Shown: positions 1-7,475, counted from the first letter of the stretch. The stretch is 19,711 nucleotides of DNA from an uncultured Corynebacterium sp. (GCF_902489365.1 NZ_CABTZR010000043.1:1-19711), one strand, 5' to 3'. Notes: generated by a model from the letters alone, not told the origin. Made by a program: numbers and translations.

Positions 1-2
1 CC

Positions 3-236
3 ATGAAGATTCGTCGTACCCTCGTTGCTCTGGCCGCTGCTACCTCCCTGGCTGTAGCCGGCGCCCCGGCCGCTTCCGCCGCTACGTACCCGGAACCGCT
101 CAACCAGGTTATGGATGAGATGGTGAAGTACGGCGGCCCGCAGGCGCCGAACCTGCTTCTCATCCCGGCTGCCCTGTCCTCTCTGGGCATTCTTAACTCT
201 CTGCTTGTGATGGCTACGGCATCCTCGCGAGCTTAA
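3..236 (+). CDS. Small secreted protein of unknown function
   Basis: A 77-residue open frame starts at an ATG two bases from the window edge, so its ribosome binding site cannot be seen. Residues 1-27 form a clear Sec signal peptide: basic MKIRR, an alanine/leucine/valine core, then a likely cleavage after ASA near residue 26. The mature part would be about 50 residues, with an acidic/amphipathic stretch (about residues 30-43) followed by a hydrophobic stretch (about residues 50-72) rich in Leu, Ile and Ala. I do not recognise the family. The hydrophobic C-terminal half could associate with the plasma membrane or the mycolate outer membrane, but this is inference. It converges with the lpqE-type gene and is separated from it by a strong terminator-like hairpin. 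In mycobacteria radA lies next to lpqE; here this small gene occupies that side. Confidence 0.6.
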   Translation: MKIRRTLVALAAATSLAVAGAPAASAATYPEPLNQVMDEMVKYGGPQAPNLLLIPAALSSLGILNSLLVMATASSRA

Positions 237-272
237 GAGTTTCCTGCGTTCGCTGAGGAGCGTTAAACGCAC

Positions 273-355
273 ACCGCCCCAACTGCCAAAGTTGAAGCCC
301 GTGATTCGGGCCTCGAAGATCGGGGAAAACTTTGGCGGCTGGGGCGGTTTTCTTT
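273..355. terminator. Long bidirectional intrinsic terminator
   Basis: Bases 273-293 and 328-348 pair as a 21-bp stem (ACCGCCCC... with ...GGGGCGGT) containing one A-C mismatch and one G-U pair. A smaller nested hairpin (GCCC...GGGC) lies in the loop. A T-rich run (346-355) follows on the plus strand, ending the upstream small gene. The reverse complement also folds and could end the convergent lpqE-type gene. Confidence 0.8.
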
Positions 356-366
356 GAAGAAAAGGC

Positions 367-942
367 TTACTTGTTCTCGGCGTAGCCCTCGGTGGACTGC
401 GGGTCGCGGTCAAAGTCACCGGACTGCAGCGGGGAGGCGGACACGGTGGCGTCAACCTCGATGGTGCCGGTGTTGAAGGTGAAGGTCACCGGGCGGGAGC
501 CGCCGAAGGCGAAGCCGTCGTTCTCCAGAGTGGTGGCTACGTAGGTGATGTTCTTGTCCTTGCCGTCCTTCGGGAGACGGTCCAGGTTCATCTGGGAATC
601 AGCGTAGAGGGCGTGATCGCGAGGAAGCGGCTCTGCGCCTTCCAGTGGTACGTCCTGGCCGTCGACGCTCACGGACTCGAGGATAACGTCGTCGACCTTG
701 TATCCCTGGTTAACGGCCACGAACTTCAGGGAGGTCTCACCGGTGTCCGGCTCAACCTGAATGGTGACGTCACGTACGGCCACCTTGCCATCTTCGGTGC
801 TTGCGGATGCGCCGTCGACAGCAATGACCTTTTCCGCGGTCTGTGCAACATGACCGGCCGAGCAGGACGCCAAGGCCAGCGCGGAGAGGGCGGTAACTGA
901 CATGATGGCACCGCAGCGAGCGGCGGACTTCAGGGACTGCAC
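367..942 (-). CDS. lpqE: LpqE-type lipoprotein
   Basis: A 191-residue exported lipoprotein. The chosen start is a GTG at 942, preceded by GGAGG nine bases upstream; an in-frame start at 984 would add 14 residues but has no such site. Residues 1-26 are a signal peptide and the lipobox LASC places the lipidated cysteine at residue 27. The mature protein is mainly polar and acidic and looks beta-rich (for example VTIQVEPDTGETSLKFVAVN), with no catalytic motif that I recognise. The name rests on lipoprotein character plus position: in Mycobacterium tuberculosis the lipoprotein gene lpqE is divergent from carD, exactly as here. It probably sits on the outer face of the plasma membrane. Function is unknown in the family. 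Confidence 0.72.
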   Translation of the reverse strand: MQSLKSAARCGAIMSVTALSALALASCSAGHVAQTAEKVIAVDGASASTEDGKVAVRDVTIQVEPDTGETSLKFVAVNQGYKVDDVILESVSVDGQDVPLEGAEPLPRDHALYADSQMNLDRLPKDGKDKNITYVATTLENDGFAFGGSRPVTFTFNTGTIEVDATVSASPLQSGDFDRDPQSTEGYAENK

Positions 943-1230
943 TGTGAGTGTCCTCCATTGAATTGCGATCACAAAGCTTATCAACGCTTTAGCCTAGTAC
1001 CTCCGCGGTAAAAGCACACAGTTTCCGACAAACCTCTTGGGTAAACCGGGGGTAGCCGCGCTTTATGTTGGCTGTCATCGTAGTGTAAAGCGAGCTGCTC
1101 TACGGGTCTGGGTAGGGGAGCAGCGCCGGAAAACCGCGTGCTAGAGTAGATACCCTGTATATGCGGCCCACTGAGAGTACGCCGAGAGCGCACGATGGGC
1201 ACCGTCTCAAAGGCTTCATAAGGAGTGGCA
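943..1230. promoter_or_regulatory. Divergent lpqE/carD control region
   Basis: This 288-bp intergenic stretch must carry promoters for both divergent genes. On the carD side, TAGAGT at 1142-1147 fits the corynebacterial TAnAnT -10 pattern, and TACCCT (1151-1156) is an alternative; no convincing -35 precedes either. An inverted repeat pairs GCTGCTC (1094-1100) with GAGCAGC (1118-1124) around a 17-base loop. carD has a strong AAGGAG site at 1220-1225. Exact promoter positions are uncertain. Confidence 0.4.
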
Positions 1231-1815
1231 ATGGAATTTAAGGTCGGAGAGGTCGTCGTCTACCCCCACCACGGCGCCGCCAAGATTACGGCGATTGAAA
1301 CGCGCGAGATGGGCGGCGAGGAGCTCGAGTATCTCGTCCTCCAGATCAACCAGTCCGACCTCGTGGTTCGTGTGCCCTCCAAGAACGTTGAGATGGTGGG
1401 CGTGCGTGATGTTGTGGGCAAGGAAGGCCTCGAAAAGGTCTTCTCCGTCTTGCGCGAAGAAGACGTGGAGGAGGCCGGCAACTGGTCCCGCCGTTATAAG
1501 GCCAACCAGGAGCGCCTTGCATCAGGCGATATCAACAAGGTGGCAGAAGTCGTGCGTGACTTGTGGCGCCGCGATCAGGACCGCGGCCTGTCCGCCGGTG
1601 AGAAGCGCATGCTTGCCAAGGCCCGCCAGATTCTGGTCGGTGAGCTTTCCTTAGCCAAGCCGGTCGATGACAAGAAGGCCGATACCATGATGGAGGAAAT
1701 CAACGCCACCATCGAGCGCCACCGCGCCGCCGGTTTGGTCGAGGACAAGTCCATCACCACCGACATTGACAATGACGTCGATCTCGATGACCTCTCCTTC
1801 GACGACGAAGACTAA
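1231..1815 (+). CDS. carD: CarD-family RNA polymerase-binding regulator
   Basis: A 194-residue CarD protein, which binds the RNA polymerase beta subunit and stabilises open promoter complexes, notably at rRNA and housekeeping promoters. The ATG at 1231 is preferred because AAGGAG (1220-1225) lies five bases upstream; the in-frame GTG at 1225 overlaps that site. The N-terminal polymerase-interacting domain (about 1-55, MEFKVGEVVVYPHHG) is followed by the helical DNA-binding domain (about 60-160). R25, R47 and W85 fall at the positions known to be functional in M. tuberculosis CarD, W85 being the residue that wedges into the upstream edge of the transcription bubble. The last ~25-30 residues are strongly acidic (ending DLDDLSFDDED) and extend beyond the 162-residue mycobacterial protein. 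It begins the carD-ispD-ispF run. Confidence 0.95.
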   Translation: MEFKVGEVVVYPHHGAAKITAIETREMGGEELEYLVLQINQSDLVVRVPSKNVEMVGVRDVVGKEGLEKVFSVLREEDVEEAGNWSRRYKANQERLASGDINKVAEVVRDLWRRDQDRGLSAGEKRMLAKARQILVGELSLAKPVDDKKADTMMEEINATIERHRAAGLVEDKSITTDIDNDVDLDDLSFDDED

Positions 1816-2539
1816 TGCCCGCCGCGTGATCGCCCTCGTCGCGGCGGCCGGTCAGGGAACGCGCCTCGGCGCTGATATTCCTAAGGCCTACGTGGAGCTG
1901 CGCGGAAGTACCCTGCTTGAACGCTCCGTGAAGGCCATGATTACCTCGGAATTTGTCGATGAGGTCATCGTTCTCGTCAGCCCCGCGATGGAGGATTATG
2001 CCGCCAGCATCCTCGACCGTATCGATTCTGACGTGCCCGTGCGTATCGTCCACGGCGGAGGTGAGCGCGCCGATTCCGTCTGGGCGGGCCTGCAGGCCAT
2101 CCCAGATGAGGATGCCGTGGTGCTGGTCCACGATGCCGCCCGAGCGTTGACGCCGCCGGGGATGATCGCGCGCGTCGCCAAGCGCGTGCTCGACGGCGCC
2201 ACCGCGGTCATCCCGGTCCTTCCCGTCGCGGACACCATCAAAGAAGTCGAGGGGACCACGGTGCTGGCCACCCCGGACCGCTCCCGCCTGCGTGCCGTGC
2301 AGACACCGCAGGGTTTTAGCCTGGCCGCGCTGCGCCGCGCCAACCTAGACTATTGGGCGCAGGATCCTGCCTTTGTCGCCACGGACGACGCCAGCCTGAT
2401 GGAATGGCACGGCGAGCGCGTGGAGACTGTGCAGGGAGATACCTTCGCGTTTAAAATCACCACCCCCATTGACCTCGTCCTGGCGAAGGCCGTGACGGAT
2501 GAGGCCGAACCGACCATCTTCGAGGTGCCTAGTGACTAA
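1787..2539 (+). CDS. ispD: 2-C-methyl-D-erythritol 4-phosphate cytidylyltransferase
   Basis: Third step of the MEP isoprenoid pathway: transfers CMP from CTP to methylerythritol phosphate in the cytosol. The nucleotide-binding signature ALVAAAGQGTRLGADIPKAY sits at the N-terminus. It is followed by VLVHDAARALTPP, VIPVLPVADTIKEV, LRAVQTPQGF and the C-terminal TDDASLMEW and FKITTPIDL, all hallmarks of IspD. The start is uncertain. ATG 1787 (250 residues) overlaps carD by 29 bp; ATG 1766 would give 257 residues and GTG 1826 would give 238, closer to the usual family length of about 230. None has a good Shine-Dalgarno site, so translation is probably coupled to carD. The next gene, ispF, overlaps the stop. 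Confidence 0.93.
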   Translation: MTSPSTTKTNARRVIALVAAAGQGTRLGADIPKAYVELRGSTLLERSVKAMITSEFVDEVIVLVSPAMEDYAASILDRIDSDVPVRIVHGGGERADSVWAGLQAIPDEDAVVLVHDAARALTPPGMIARVAKRVLDGATAVIPVLPVADTIKEVEGTTVLATPDRSRLRAVQTPQGFSLAALRRANLDYWAQDPAFVATDDASLMEWHGERVETVQGDTFAFKITTPIDLVLAKAVTDEAEPTIFEVPSD

Positions 2540-3014
2540 CCCCATCATCCCGCGCGTGGGAATCGCCACCGATGCCCACCAGATCGAGCCCGGAAAGCCC
2601 TGCTGGATCGCAGGTCTGCTTTTTGAAGGCGTGGATGGCTGCGAGGGCCATTCCGATGGGGACGTGGTGAGCCACGCGCTTGTCGACGCTTTGCTCTCCG
2701 CCTCCAACCTCGGCGACCTCGGCTCCTTCGTTGGCGTGGGCCGGCCAGAGTACGACGGGGTCTCAGGTGCCCAGCTGCTAAGTGAGTGCCGCGAGTTGCT
2801 GGAGAAGGAAGGTTTCATTATCGGCAACGCCGCAGCACAACTGGTTGGCCAGAGCCCTAAGATGGGCCCGCGGCGCAAAGAAGCCGAGTCCGTGCTGAGC
2901 TACATCCTTGGTGCCCCTGTGTCCGTTTCGGCCACGACGACGGATCACCTTGGTTTCACCGGCCGCAAGGAGGGCCGCGCAGCCGTGGCGACTGCCGTAG
3001 TCTGGCGCGCCTAA
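2532..3014 (+). CDS. ispF: 2-C-methyl-D-erythritol 2,4-cyclodiphosphate synthase
   Basis: A 160-residue enzyme, normal for the family, which cyclises CDP-methylerythritol 2-phosphate to MEcPP with release of CMP and works as a trimer. The start GTG at 2532 lies inside the end of ispD (8-bp overlap) with GAGG (2522-2525) upstream. Zinc ligands are visible as D14-x-H16 (in GIATDAHQI) and H48, with the same 34-residue spacing as D8/H10/H42 of the E. coli enzyme. The GHSDGD loop (39-44) and the C-terminal ATTTDHLGFTGRKEG are typical. The ispD-ispF pairing is common in bacteria and here they are translationally coupled. Confidence 0.95.
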   Translation: MTNPIIPRVGIATDAHQIEPGKPCWIAGLLFEGVDGCEGHSDGDVVSHALVDALLSASNLGDLGSFVGVGRPEYDGVSGAQLLSECRELLEKEGFIIGNAAAQLVGQSPKMGPRRKEAESVLSYILGAPVSVSATTTDHLGFTGRKEGRAAVATAVVWRA

Positions 3015-3026
3015 GGCGTCCTGAAC

Positions 3027-3053
3027 TTGCCGGCTGGATGAGTCAATTAGACT
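3027..3053 (+). promoter_or_regulatory. Candidate leaderless promoter of cysS
   Basis: TTGCCG (3027-3032) and TAGACT (3048-3053, matching TAnAnT) lie 15 bp apart; shifting the -35 by one base gives 16. The cysS GTG follows seven bases after the -10, so the transcript would start at or next to the start codon. No Shine-Dalgarno sequence is present, which supports this reading. Confidence 0.5.
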
Positions 3054-3060
3054 AGGCCGG

Positions 3061-4467
3061 GTGAGTACTTTGCGCATTTTTGATACCGCCACCCGCAGCC
3101 AACGTGAGTTCGAGCCGGTTCGCCCCGGCCACGCGTCGATCTACCTGTGTGGTGCTACCCCGCAGTCCCAGCCGCACATTGGCCACCTGCGCTCCGGCGT
3201 TGCCTTTGACATCCTGCGCCGCTGGCTTAGTGCGCAAGGCTATGACGTGGCACTCGTGCGCAACGTCACCGATATCGATGACAAGATCCTCACCAAGGCC
3301 GCCGAGAATAACCGCCCCTGGTGGGAGTGGGTATCCACCTATGAGCGTGAGTTCACCAAGGCCTACAACACCCTGGGCGTTCTGCCGCCCTCTGTGGAAC
3401 CGCGCGCGACGGGTTTTGTGACGCAGATGGTGGAATACATGCAGCGGCTTATCGACGCCGGCTTTGCTTATGCCGTGCCTGGCGAAGGCGAATCCGGTTC
3501 CGTCTACTTCGATGTCGCCGCGTGGAATGCCACGGAAGGCTCGGACTACGGTTCGCTGTCTGGCAACCGCGTCGAGGATATGGAGCAGGGCGAGTCGGAT
3601 GCCGTGGGCAAGCGCAGCCCGCAGGACTTCGCGCTGTGGAAGGCGGCTAAGCCGGGCGAACCGTCCTGGCCCACACCGTGGGGCAAGGGCCGCCCGGGCT
3701 GGCATCTGGAGTGCTCCGCCATGTCCACCTACTACTTGGGCAGCGAGTTCGATATCCACTGCGGCGGCTTGGACCTGCAGTTCCCGCACCACGAAAATGA
3801 GATCGCGCAGTCCCATGCGGCGGGCGATAAGTTCGCCAACTACTGGATGCACAACCACTGGGTTACCATGGCAGGTGAGAAGATGTCGAAGTCCTTGGGC
3901 AACGTGCTCTCCATTGCCAACATGCTGGAGATCGTCCGCCCGGTGGAGCTGCGCTATTACCTGGGCTCTGCGCACTACCGCTCGGTCCTCGAATACTCCG
4001 AGGCAGCTCTGACCGAAGCCGCGGCCGGTTACCGTCGCATCGAGGACTTCGTGGGCAAATTCGAGGGCGTCGAGAAGGGCCAGTGGACCGCGGCCTTCGA
4101 GGACGCAATGAACGATGACATTGCTGTGCCGAAGGCGCTGGCGGAAATCCACACCACCGTGCGCGCGGGCAATAAGGCGCTCAGTGAAGGCAACCGTGAG
4201 GAAGCCGAGCGCCTTGCCGGGGCGGTGCGCGCCATGGCTGCGGTTCTTGGCTTTGATCCACTCGATGAACAGTGGAAAGATAGTGGCGAAGAAAGCGGCG
4301 CTGATGCGGCATTGGACGTCCTCGTCCGAGCCGAGTTGGAGCGTCGCACTACCGCCCGCGCAGAAAAGGATTGGGCTACTGCGGACGCTGTGCGCGACCG
4401 CCTTGCAGCCGCCGGTATTACCATCACCGACACCGCCGACGGCCCCACCTGGTCCTTGGCGGATTAA
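3061..4467 (+). CDS. cysS: Cysteinyl-tRNA synthetase
   Basis: A 468-residue class I synthetase that charges tRNA-Cys. The HIGH signature is HIGH at residues 39-42 (PHIGHLRSG) and KMSKS is at 274-278 (GEKMSKSLGN). The catalytic zinc ligands are visible as C30, C218 (WHLECSAM), H243 and E247 (FPHHENE), with the same spacings as E. coli C209, H234 and E238. The C-terminal helical and anticodon-binding part ends at TWSLAD. It is the true CysRS and not the mycothiol ligase MshC, which is shorter. The start is GTG 3061, probably leaderless. It continues the carD-ispD-ispF direction, 46 bp after ispF. Confidence 0.97.
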   Translation: MSTLRIFDTATRSQREFEPVRPGHASIYLCGATPQSQPHIGHLRSGVAFDILRRWLSAQGYDVALVRNVTDIDDKILTKAAENNRPWWEWVSTYEREFTKAYNTLGVLPPSVEPRATGFVTQMVEYMQRLIDAGFAYAVPGEGESGSVYFDVAAWNATEGSDYGSLSGNRVEDMEQGESDAVGKRSPQDFALWKAAKPGEPSWPTPWGKGRPGWHLECSAMSTYYLGSEFDIHCGGLDLQFPHHENEIAQSHAAGDKFANYWMHNHWVTMAGEKMSKSLGNVLSIANMLEIVRPVELRYYLGSAHYRSVLEYSEAALTEAAAGYRRIEDFVGKFEGVEKGQWTAAFEDAMNDDIAVPKALAEIHTTVRAGNKALSEGNREEAERLAGAVRAMAAVLGFDPLDEQWKDSGEESGADAALDVLVRAELERRTTARAEKDWATADAVRDRLAAAGITITDTADGPTWSLAD

Positions 4468-4526
4468 CGTCCTTGGCAAAGGCCTAGGACAGCACAGAAG
4501 CCGAGGACAACATAAGGAGAAGAATT

Positions 4527-5477
4527 ATGGCACGTACCCATGGCCGCGGCGGCGCAGGTATCCGCAAGACGAATAAGAAGGGCGCCACCAAGGGCTCTGG
4601 TGGCCAGCGCCGCAAGGGCTTGGCTGGCAAGGGCCCCACGCCCAAGGCGGAGGACCGCGTCTACCACGCCAAGCACAAGGCGAAGCTGGAGCGCGAGCGC
4701 CGCAATTCGGGCCGTCACCAGAAGGAGACCGCGGAGATGGTCGTTGGCCGCAACCCGGTCATCGAGTGCCTCCACGCTAAGGTTCCGGCAACGTCGCTCT
4801 ACATTGTGCAGGGAACGCGCAACGACGCCCGCCTGTCTGAGGCCGTAGTCATGTGCAATACCCGCAACATCCCGATTCTTGAGGTCCAGCGCCACGAGAT
4901 GGACCGCATGACCGGCAACGGCATGCATCAGGGCATTGGTCTGCAGATCCCGCCGTATAAGTATGCCGACGTCCATGACCTGATGGATCGCGCACGCGAT
5001 GCCCAGGAACCGGGCATGTTCGTCATCCTCGATAACATCACCGACCCCCGCAACCTCGGCGCGGTCATCCGCTCCGTTGCCGCTTTTGGCGGCCATGGCG
5101 TCATCATTCCGGAGCGTCGCTCGGCCTCCGTTACCGCGGTGGCCTGGCGTACCTCGGCAGGCACTGCCGCGCGCCTGCCAGTAGCTCGCGTGACCAATGT
5201 GACCCGCACGGTTCAGGAGTTCCAGAAGGCTGGCTACCAGGTCGTCGGCCTCGATGCGGGAGGTGAGCACACGCTCGACACCTACAACGGCGGCACCGAC
5301 CCCGTCGTCATCGTCATCGGCTCTGAGGGCAAGGGTATCTCGCGCCTCGTCCGCGAGAACTGCGATGCCATCATGTCCATCCCCATGACCGACTGGGTTG
5401 AATCCCTCAACGCCTCCGTGGCGGCGGGTGCGGTCCTTTCCGAGTTCGCCCGCCAGCGCCGCGCGGCCCAGAAGTAG
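4527..5477 (+). CDS. rlmB: SPOUT-family 23S rRNA 2'-O-methyltransferase (RlmB/TrmH type)
   Basis: A 316-residue SpoU/TrmH methyltransferase that uses S-adenosylmethionine to methylate a ribose in 23S rRNA. The start ATG has AAGGAG eight bases upstream. Residues 1-68 are an unusually basic Gly/Lys/Arg tail (MARTHGRGGAGIRKTNKKG...), likely RNA-binding. A substrate-binding domain (VGRNPVIECL, about 72-145) follows, then the trefoil-knot SPOUT domain. Its motifs are LDNITDPRNLGAVIRS (168-183), VIVIGSEGKG (261-270) and IPMTDWVESLNASVAAG (285-301). The gene order cysS-methyltransferase is the same in mycobacteria. The exact target nucleotide cannot be read from sequence; RlmB (Gm2251) is the usual annotation. 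Confidence 0.9.
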   Translation: MARTHGRGGAGIRKTNKKGATKGSGGQRRKGLAGKGPTPKAEDRVYHAKHKAKLERERRNSGRHQKETAEMVVGRNPVIECLHAKVPATSLYIVQGTRNDARLSEAVVMCNTRNIPILEVQRHEMDRMTGNGMHQGIGLQIPPYKYADVHDLMDRARDAQEPGMFVILDNITDPRNLGAVIRSVAAFGGHGVIIPERRSASVTAVAWRTSAGTAARLPVARVTNVTRTVQEFQKAGYQVVGLDAGGEHTLDTYNGGTDPVVIVIGSEGKGISRLVRENCDAIMSIPMTDWVESLNASVAAGAVLSEFARQRRAAQK

Positions 5478-5495
5478 GCTCACGCTTTCGCCGCC

Positions 5496-6230
5496 ATGTT
5501 CCTCACGAGTGTGCGTCCCGCCCCGGAGCTTATTGGGGAGGGACTGCCCGGCGTGCCGGAACACATGCGCCGCCTGGGCGTGCTCATCGCAGCGCTGCCC
5601 GGCGGCGCCTTGCGTTTGCCTACGCCCGTGACCGTCGTCGTGGGGGATAACGGCGCCGGAAAATCCACGCTGCTCGAGGCCATCGCCGTGGGGCTTGGCG
5701 TCAATCCCGAGGGCGGCTCGCGCCACGCCCGGTTTGCCACCGGCGACGAAAACTATCCCGAGTGGCTCATCTGCTCGCGGGCGCACAACCCGCGCGACGT
5801 GTACTTCTTGCGCGGCGAGACCTTCCTCAACTTGAGCGAGTATCACCACCAGATCCACAGCCCGGAGAATCCCGATCCGCTCGGTGACCTGCCGTTTCTC
5901 AGCCACGGCCAGGGTCTGCTCGCCCTCGTCGAGAGACGCTTCCATTCTGACGGAATGATTATTCTCGACGAGCCGGAAGACGGCTTGTCCTATCCCCGGC
6001 AGGTCGAGGTTGTCACGCAGCTCGAGCGCCTCGCCGCCCAGGGCGCGCAGGTCATCCTCGCGACGCACTCGCCAGTCTTCCTCAGCATGCAAGGCGCGAC
6101 CGTCTACGCGTTCGGCGACAAGGGGATTGCGCCCGTCGCTCCCGAAGCGACGGAAGCTGTCCACGCCGCGCGCGAGTTCCTTGCCGATCCATTGGGGACC
6201 GCCGCGTTTCTTATTGGGGAGGGCGAATGA
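5496..6230 (+). CDS. ABC-like AAA ATPase, first of a tandem pair
   Basis: A 244-residue soluble ATPase of the single-domain, ABC/RecF-like kind (COG3910-type predicted ATPases). Walker A is GDNGAGKST (50-58), the signature-like motif is LSHGQG (135-140), Walker B is IILDEPEDGLS (155-165) and the switch histidine is in ATHSP (H191). There are no membrane segments and no partner permease nearby, so it is not an ordinary transporter subunit. The SHGQG motif replaces LSGGQ. The start ATG 5496 follows rlmB by 18 bp but has no clear Shine-Dalgarno site. Its stop overlaps the start of the next gene by 4 bp (ATGA). The role is unknown; the pair may form a heterodimer. Confidence 0.82.
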   Translation: MFLTSVRPAPELIGEGLPGVPEHMRRLGVLIAALPGGALRLPTPVTVVVGDNGAGKSTLLEAIAVGLGVNPEGGSRHARFATGDENYPEWLICSRAHNPRDVYFLRGETFLNLSEYHHQIHSPENPDPLGDLPFLSHGQGLLALVERRFHSDGMIILDEPEDGLSYPRQVEVVTQLERLAAQGAQVILATHSPVFLSMQGATVYAFGDKGIAPVAPEATEAVHAAREFLADPLGTAAFLIGEGE

Positions 6231-6877
6231 GAGACTTCTATGTCGACGCCTATGCCGCGCTGGACGGCGGCCACGGACCTGAGTGGGTGTCCTCCGTTCC
6301 TGGTTTCGTGGCGCTGCGACGCCAAGGACTGGACCTGCGTGCGCCGGTGACCGTGCTGACCGGGGACAACGGGGTAGGAAAGTCGACGCTCGCCGAGGGC
6401 ATTGCCTTCGAGTACGGCTTTCCTGAGCGCGGTGGGATATGGGGTGTGCAGCGCTCCGCCGGTCCCATCAATCCCCTCCGGAGGTGGGCGAGCCTGCGGC
6501 TAGGTACCGCGCCCAAGGACGGCTACTTCCTGCGAGCGGAGGCGCACTACAACGTTGGTTCGACCGCGATGTCGCATGGCGAGTCCGTCATGGACGTCGT
6601 GCAGCGTTCCTTTGATGGGCGCGGGCTCTACATCCTCGACGAGCCGGAATCTGGGCTTTCGCTCGTGCGGCAGATGACGCTCATGGCGGAAATCCATCGC
6701 GCCGCGGAGGCGGGTGCGCAGTTCATCGTGGTGACGCACTCGCCGATTGTGGCAGCCATCCCCGGTGCGCGGATTGTTGAAATTACAGAAGATGGGTTCT
6801 TCCTTGAGCTGCGCGACGTGACACAGACGCTGGCGTTTCAGTCGTTGCGTGAGTTTCTCTACGCCTCCGGATGCTAG
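6227..6877 (+). CDS. ABC-like AAA ATPase, second of a tandem pair
   Basis: A 216-residue paralogue of the preceding protein, starting inside its stop codon. Walker A is GDNGVGKST (46-54), the signature-like motif is MSHGES (115-120), Walker B is YILDEPESGLS (135-145) and the switch histidine is in VTHSP (H171). Both proteins share PVTV(V/L)xGDNGxGKST, xGYFLR/VYFLR before the signature, and the same spacing to Walker B, so they arose by duplication. The copies differ at the last signature residue (Q-G against E-S). If both work as one dimer, this could make the two ATP sites unequal; this is inference. The substrate or process is unknown. No terminator is visible after the stop. Confidence 0.82.
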   Translation: MRDFYVDAYAALDGGHGPEWVSSVPGFVALRRQGLDLRAPVTVLTGDNGVGKSTLAEGIAFEYGFPERGGIWGVQRSAGPINPLRRWASLRLGTAPKDGYFLRAEAHYNVGSTAMSHGESVMDVVQRSFDGRGLYILDEPESGLSLVRQMTLMAEIHRAAEAGAQFIVVTHSPIVAAIPGARIVEITEDGFFLELRDVTQTLAFQSLREFLYASGC

Positions 6878-7219
6878 ATTCAGGGCCGAGAAAGCTGGAT
6901 GGCGATCTTTACTTCTTGGTTGCTGGCCAGTACTTCACATCTTGAACATTCAGATTGCGTGTGTGTGCCGAATACAAGGTTCTGGAGGATTGGGGTTCCA
7001 CGGCTTAGAGACGAGGACGACTCGGTCCTTTGCCTGCCGTTTTCACCTTGTACAGATTCAGCTGCGGGTAACTTGAAGAATCTTCGCCAGCAAACCGTGA
7101 CATCGAGAGTACATACATGCACAGACGTGTGCAACATCACGCTGGGACGTAATAATTCTCTAGATAACAACGGGTCGCAAGTGTGATTAGTCAGTACGCG
7201 AGAAAAGAAAACCTACGCG
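6878..7219. other. Low-GC stretch without an intact gene
   Basis: GC content counted over several 60-base rows is about 45-55%, against about 67% in the coding DNA on either side. Short open frames exist on both strands but none has a ribosome site, recognisable domain or corynebacterial codon use. I see no tRNA, insertion-sequence ends or transposase motif here. It adjoins the broken ABC ATPase gene and is probably the decayed remainder of an acquired segment. Confidence 0.5.
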
Positions 7220-7475
7220 ATGGAACGCGACCTCTACGCGATCGTCAACGACATTGCCGACCACTACAACAAGGTTCACTGAATGATGAACTGAAGGATC
7301 TTTTATCCCTTGTAGGCCTTTCATTGCACCACAGTGTTTCCTGCGAGCATGCTTCGCTCGGTATGAAACAGCGTCTAGGAATCGCCAAAGCACTGGTCGG
7401 TAATCCACAATTATTGCTTCTCGACGCTCACCTACGAACGGCCTCGACCCGAGGTTGGGGCTGAGTGGAGTGAGA
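7220..7475 (+). pseudogene. Remnant of an ABC transporter ATPase gene (antibiotic-peptide exporter type)
   Basis: From about 7283 the frame reads DLLSLVGLS..., then ASLGMKQRLGIAKALVGNPQLLLLD. This is the signature and Walker B region of the ABC-2/bacitracin-lantibiotic ATPase family, whose usual text is (S)LGMKQRLGIA...LLILDEPTNGLDP. Right after LLLLD (about 7423) the frame runs into nonsense, but NGLDPR resumes in the next frame at 7437-7454. Eleven bases replace the nine expected for EPT, a +2 frameshift. The Walker A half is absent upstream. At 7220-7282 a separate 20-codon frame (MERDLYAIVNDIADHYNKVH, then TGA) may be another gene scrap of unknown origin. No product is expected. Confidence 0.7.

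Noticed and set aside
3052..4479. 475-codon minus-strand frame opposite cysS
   Set aside because: cysS has all catalytic and zinc residues on the plus strand; the antisense frame is a codon-bias mirror.
4464..6164. Very long open frame (566 codons) on the minus strand across rlmB and the first ATPase
   Set aside because: It is antisense to two proteins with complete motifs. Long minus-strand frames are expected in GC-rich DNA, and its translation shows no domain.
6880..7186. Two ~95-codon frames in the low-GC patch, one per strand
   Set aside because: No ribosome site, no recognisable motif, odd composition; best seen as chance frames in decayed DNA.
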